From NCBI GenBank assembly GCA_030040175.1, contig JASHUF010000388.1:1-7838 (forward strand): a stretch of DNA of 7,838 bases. The letters run 5' to 3'. The position numbers and the translations under genes were made by a program. Every line of letters starts with the position of its first letter. Within the stretch, counting starts at the first letter, position 1. A model generated the notes under the pieces. The model ran no database searches. It was not told the DNA's origin and saw only the letters and a list, made by a program, of their open reading frames with translations. Shown piece after piece: positions 5,533-7,838 of the stretch. This DNA comes from Acidobacteriaceae bacterium (lineage in GTDB: Bacteria > Acidobacteriota > Terriglobia > Terriglobales > Acidobacteriaceae).

Positions 5533-6594
5533 TTACCCGCCGGCAGGGGGCTTGGAAGTGGACCCGCGCTCTACCAGGCTGGTGGAGACCAGGAACTCGC
5601 GTGCCATGCGGGGATTCGCGGAGTCTTCGATCTGCGCGCGCAGCGCGTCGAAGGCGGCGCGGGCGAGATCGGCGCGGGAAAGACGGATGGTGGTAAGCGG
5701 CGGCAGCGTGTACTCGGCGAAATCGATGTCGTCGAGGCCGATGACGGAAAGATCCTGGGGTACGCGCAGACCTTCGAGGTAGGCGGCGCGCAGAACGCCG
5801 ATGGCGGTCATGTCGTTGGAGCAGACGATGGCGGTGGGACGGAGGGCGAGTTTCCGCAACTGCGCGAAGCCGGCCATGCCGCCCTTGAGCGTGTGATTGC
5901 ACTCGATGATCCACTTCTTCTGTATCGCGAGCCCGGCCGATTGCATGGCGGTTCGAAAATCGTTTTCGCGGGTGAGCGCCGAATGCAGACTGTACGGTCC
6001 GGCGAGAAACGCGATGCCGCGATGGCCGAGGGCGTACAGATGATCGACTGCGGCGCGAATGCCGGTGAGGTAATCGAGCAGGATGGTGCTGGCCTTGGGG
6101 TCGTCGAGCCGGAACTCGGCCAGCACGATGGGCACGTTGCGATGCACCAGCTGGTCGAGAACCGATTCCTCCTCGCCGAAAGTCATCACTGCCACGCCGT
6201 CCACCTTGCGCTCCAGCATGCGGCGCACGCAGTTGGTCAGCACGGCGGGATCGCTGTTGGTTGAGCTCACCAGGATTTCGTAGCCGTTGCGGACGGCAAT
6301 CTGTTCGAAGCTCTGCACCAGGTCGGGGAAAAACGGGTTAGTGATATTTTCGACGATGATGCCCAGCAGCCGGCTGCGCCCGGAGACCAGCGTGCGCGCG
6401 TGCGTATTGGGAAAGTAGTTGAGCTGCTTGATGGCCTGCCAGACGCGCTTCGAAAGCCGTTCGCTCACCAGCGGCGAGCCGTTGATGGTGCGCGAGACCG
6501 TGGCGATGGACACCTTGGCCAGGGAGGCGACGGTGCGGATGTCGGGCATCTTGCCGGCTGACTTGCGGGTGGATTTGCGAGGCACGAAACCCAT
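5533..6594 (-). CDS. LacI-family transcriptional regulator
   Basis: DNA-binding regulator of the LacI/GalR family, 353 residues. It normally works as a dimer or tetramer whose sugar-type effector changes operator binding. The helix-turn-helix (about 19-64) reads IRTVASLAKVSIATVSRTIN and continues through LNYFPN. The hinge, ARTLVSGRS (66-74), contains the Leu that inserts into the minor groove. The periplasmic-binding-protein-like effector domain spans about 75-340, with IIVENITNPFFPDLV near its start, ALGHRGIAFLAGP in the middle and DDIDFAEYTLPPLTTI (about 288-303) near its end. All parts look intact. ATG 6594 gives a basic 15-residue lead (PRKSTRKSAGK). Met16 (6549) is where many family members begin, and neither start has a good ribosome site. 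It lies 99 nt downstream of the glycerate kinase gene on the same strand, so control of that kinase locus is plausible. Confidence 0.93.
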   Translation of the reverse strand: MGFVPRKSTRKSAGKMPDIRTVASLAKVSIATVSRTINGSPLVSERLSKRVWQAIKQLNYFPNTHARTLVSGRSRLLGIIVENITNPFFPDLVQSFEQIAVRNGYEILVSSTNSDPAVLTNCVRRMLERKVDGVAVMTFGEEESVLDQLVHRNVPIVLAEFRLDDPKASTILLDYLTGIRAAVDHLYALGHRGIAFLAGPYSLHSALTRENDFRTAMQSAGLAIQKKWIIECNHTLKGGMAGFAQLRKLALRPTAIVCSNDMTAIGVLRAAYLEGLRVPQDLSVIGLDDIDFAEYTLPPLTTIRLSRADLARAAFDALRAQIEDSANPRMAREFLVSTSLVERGSTSKPPAGG

Positions 6595-6646
6595 CCTAAT
6601 CCAGAACGGCGGTAGCAGACGTATTTTGCGTGCAGCGAACTGTGGA

Positions 6647-6671
6647 AGCGCTGAGGATTTTTTCCTGCGCT
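6647..6671. repeat. Hairpin in the kinase-lacI gap
   Basis: AGCGC (6647-6651) and GCGCT (6667-6671), then AGGA (6654-6657) and TCCT (6663-6666), make a 9-bp stem with a 2-nt bulge, closed by five T (A on the minus strand). It lies 23 nt beyond the kinase stop and 53 nt before the regulator ATG. On the minus strand no T-run follows it, so it is more likely a processing or attenuation point in a shared transcript than a terminator. Confidence 0.4.
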
Positions 6672-6693
6672 GCCAAGGCGCGAATGAAATGGG

Positions 6694-7838
6694 TTAGGAC
6701 TTTTCCGCAATAAGCAGGCGCAGATCGCGCAGGTTCTGGCCCGTGGGCCCGGTGACGATGGAGTCGCCGAGCGCGGTGAAGAGGGGACAGGCGTTGAAGG
6801 CGGCGAGCGACTGGGCGGGATCGAAGCCGAAGGCGCGGGCGCGGGCCGCGGTGGTGGGATCGGCGATGGCGCCGGCCGCCTGCGTGTTGCCGTCGATGCC
6901 GTCGGAGCCGGCGCTGAGCACAGTCAGGCGCGCGCCGGAATACTTCTCGAGTTCGAGCGCGCAGGCGAGCGCAAACTGCTGGTTGCGCCCCCCGGCGCCG
7001 GGATTTTGATTCAGCGCCACCGTTACCTCGCCCACGGAGATGAGGCACAGCCGCTCGTGCACGGCGCGCAGGGCGTGGAAGCGCTCGAGCAGGTAACGGG
7101 CGGCTTCGGCGTAGTCCCAGTCGTCGCAACTGTTATCGACCACCACCTGGTAGCCGGCCTTCTGCGCCAGGGCGCGGGCGTTTTCCACCAGGTCGTGGCT
7201 CGAAAGCAGAATCTCGAAGACCGAATCGCGAAAGGCCGCAGCCTCGCCGTTCATGGCGGCCGCTGCCGTGGTTCGCCGCGCCGGCGCGGTTTCTGTCCAC
7301 GGCATCCTGGGCGGCAACTTTTGCAGAAACGGCGGGCGCCAGCCTTTGTTGCCGGGCGACTCGGGCAGATCCTCGCGCTCGAAAAATGCGCGCACCGCAG
7401 GTGGAAGTTTGGGAAGCAGGTCGTATTTTCCGAGCAGCTCGCGCACCTCGGCCACGGTGGAGTGATCAGGCGACGTGGGCCCGGAGGAAAGTGCATCGAG
7501 CGTGCGCAGGGGAACGTCGGGAAGGAGCAGGCTGATCTTTGCTGCTTCCGGCGCGGCCATGGCCAGGCGGCCGCCTTTGACGGCGGAGAAATGCTTGCGC
7601 AGTGTATTGATCTCGTTGATGGGTGCGCCGGAGCCGATGAGAATGCGGTGGAACGCGATGGTGTCGTCAAGCGTGATCGCGGGGTCGAGCGGGAGATCGA
7701 ACATGGCCGATCCGCCGCCCGAGATAAGGAAGAAGACCAGCGTGTCTTTTTTGGCGCGGCGCAGCAGGGCCAGCGCGGCGCGAGCCGCGGCAAAAGTGTC
7801 TTCGTTGGGCAGGGGATGGCCGCCCTCGAAGTAGCGGA
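6694..7838 (-). CDS. Glycerate 2-kinase (GckA/TtuD-type, DUF4147-MOFRL), 5'-truncated by window edge
   Basis: ATP-dependent kinase of the DUF4147/MOFRL family. These enzymes convert D-glycerate to 2-phosphoglycerate and feed glycolysis from serine-cycle, tartrate or sugar-acid breakdown; relatives were once annotated as hydroxypyruvate reductase. The frame is open to the right edge with 380 residues visible, and the family is about 420-460 long, so roughly the first 60-80 residues are missing. Visible landmarks are YFEGGHPLPNED (2-13), FLISGGGSAMFDLPLD (36-51), INEINTLRKHFSAVKGGRLA (about 73-92) and DALSSGPTSPD. The C-terminal MOFRL part carries GRNQQFALA, LSAGSDGIDG and GDSIVTGPTGQNLRDL. An internal ATG at 7704 is not the start, because family sequence continues upstream of it. 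An extended Pro/Ala/Arg-rich segment lies mid-protein. It is followed by the LacI-family gene on the same strand. Confidence 0.92.
   Translation of the reverse strand, partial: RYFEGGHPLPNEDTFAAARAALALLRRAKKDTLVFFLISGGGSAMFDLPLDPAITLDDTIAFHRILIGSGAPINEINTLRKHFSAVKGGRLAMAAPEAAKISLLLPDVPLRTLDALSSGPTSPDHSTVAEVRELLGKYDLLPKLPPAVRAFFEREDLPESPGNKGWRPPFLQKLPPRMPWTETAPARRTTAAAAMNGEAAAFRDSVFEILLSSHDLVENARALAQKAGYQVVVDNSCDDWDYAEAARYLLERFHALRAVHERLCLISVGEVTVALNQNPGAGGRNQQFALACALELEKYSGARLTVLSAGSDGIDGNTQAAGAIADPTTAARARAFGFDPAQSLAAFNACPLFTALGDSIVTGPTGQNLRDLRLLIAEKS

Noticed and set aside
5473..6264. Plus-strand 263-codon frame
   Set aside because: It is antisense to the LacI-family gene; the product is low-complexity Gly/Ala/Glu with no family match.
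6743..7834. Plus-strand frames (88, 70 and 119 codons) opposite the kinase
   Set aside because: They are antisense shadows of the glycerate kinase gene.

Overview
The window is GC-rich and densely coded, with long single-domain genes on both strands and short structured gaps. The styles of the RecN, S24-type regulator (with a WCPHP segment) and glycerate kinase proteins look most like Acidobacteriota (Terriglobia and relatives). That placement is inference from remembered family resemblance; no rRNA or other taxonomic marker is present. No insertion sequence, tRNA, rRNA, CRISPR array or phage gene is visible.

Layout from left to right. (1) The 5' part of an ExbB/TolQ-type proton-channel gene runs off the left edge on the minus strand (1-602). 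(2) A divergent gap leads to recN on the plus strand (about 844-2550), the SMC-like DNA-repair ATPase. (3) A secreted dienelactone-hydrolase-family protein follows on the plus strand (2759-3436). (4) Converging on it is a stand-alone response-regulator receiver protein on the minus strand (3581-3988); the gap between them carries REP-like hairpins. (5) A gap of about 500 nt (3989-4489) separates the receiver gene from a divergent regulator. It holds a possible 35-residue hydrophobic peptide, a GC hairpin, an AT-rich palindrome that looks like an operator, and a nine-codon minigene. (6) The regulator (4490-5272, plus) joins a Cro/CI-type helix-turn-helix to a LexA/CI-like S24 domain. (7) A 260-nt gap without a convincing gene (5273-5532) is packed with inverted repeats. 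(8) A LacI-family regulator (5533-6594, minus) lies just downstream of, and in line with, a glycerate 2-kinase (6694 to the right edge, minus, start missing). These two may be co-transcribed and may form a sugar-acid catabolic unit with its own regulator.

Most of the window is ordinary chromosomal core and accessory sequence, and I found no clear new multi-gene system. The parts most worth a second look are the structured gap at 5283-5487, the S24 regulator whose autocleavage residues look altered, and the palindrome plus minigene in front of that regulator.
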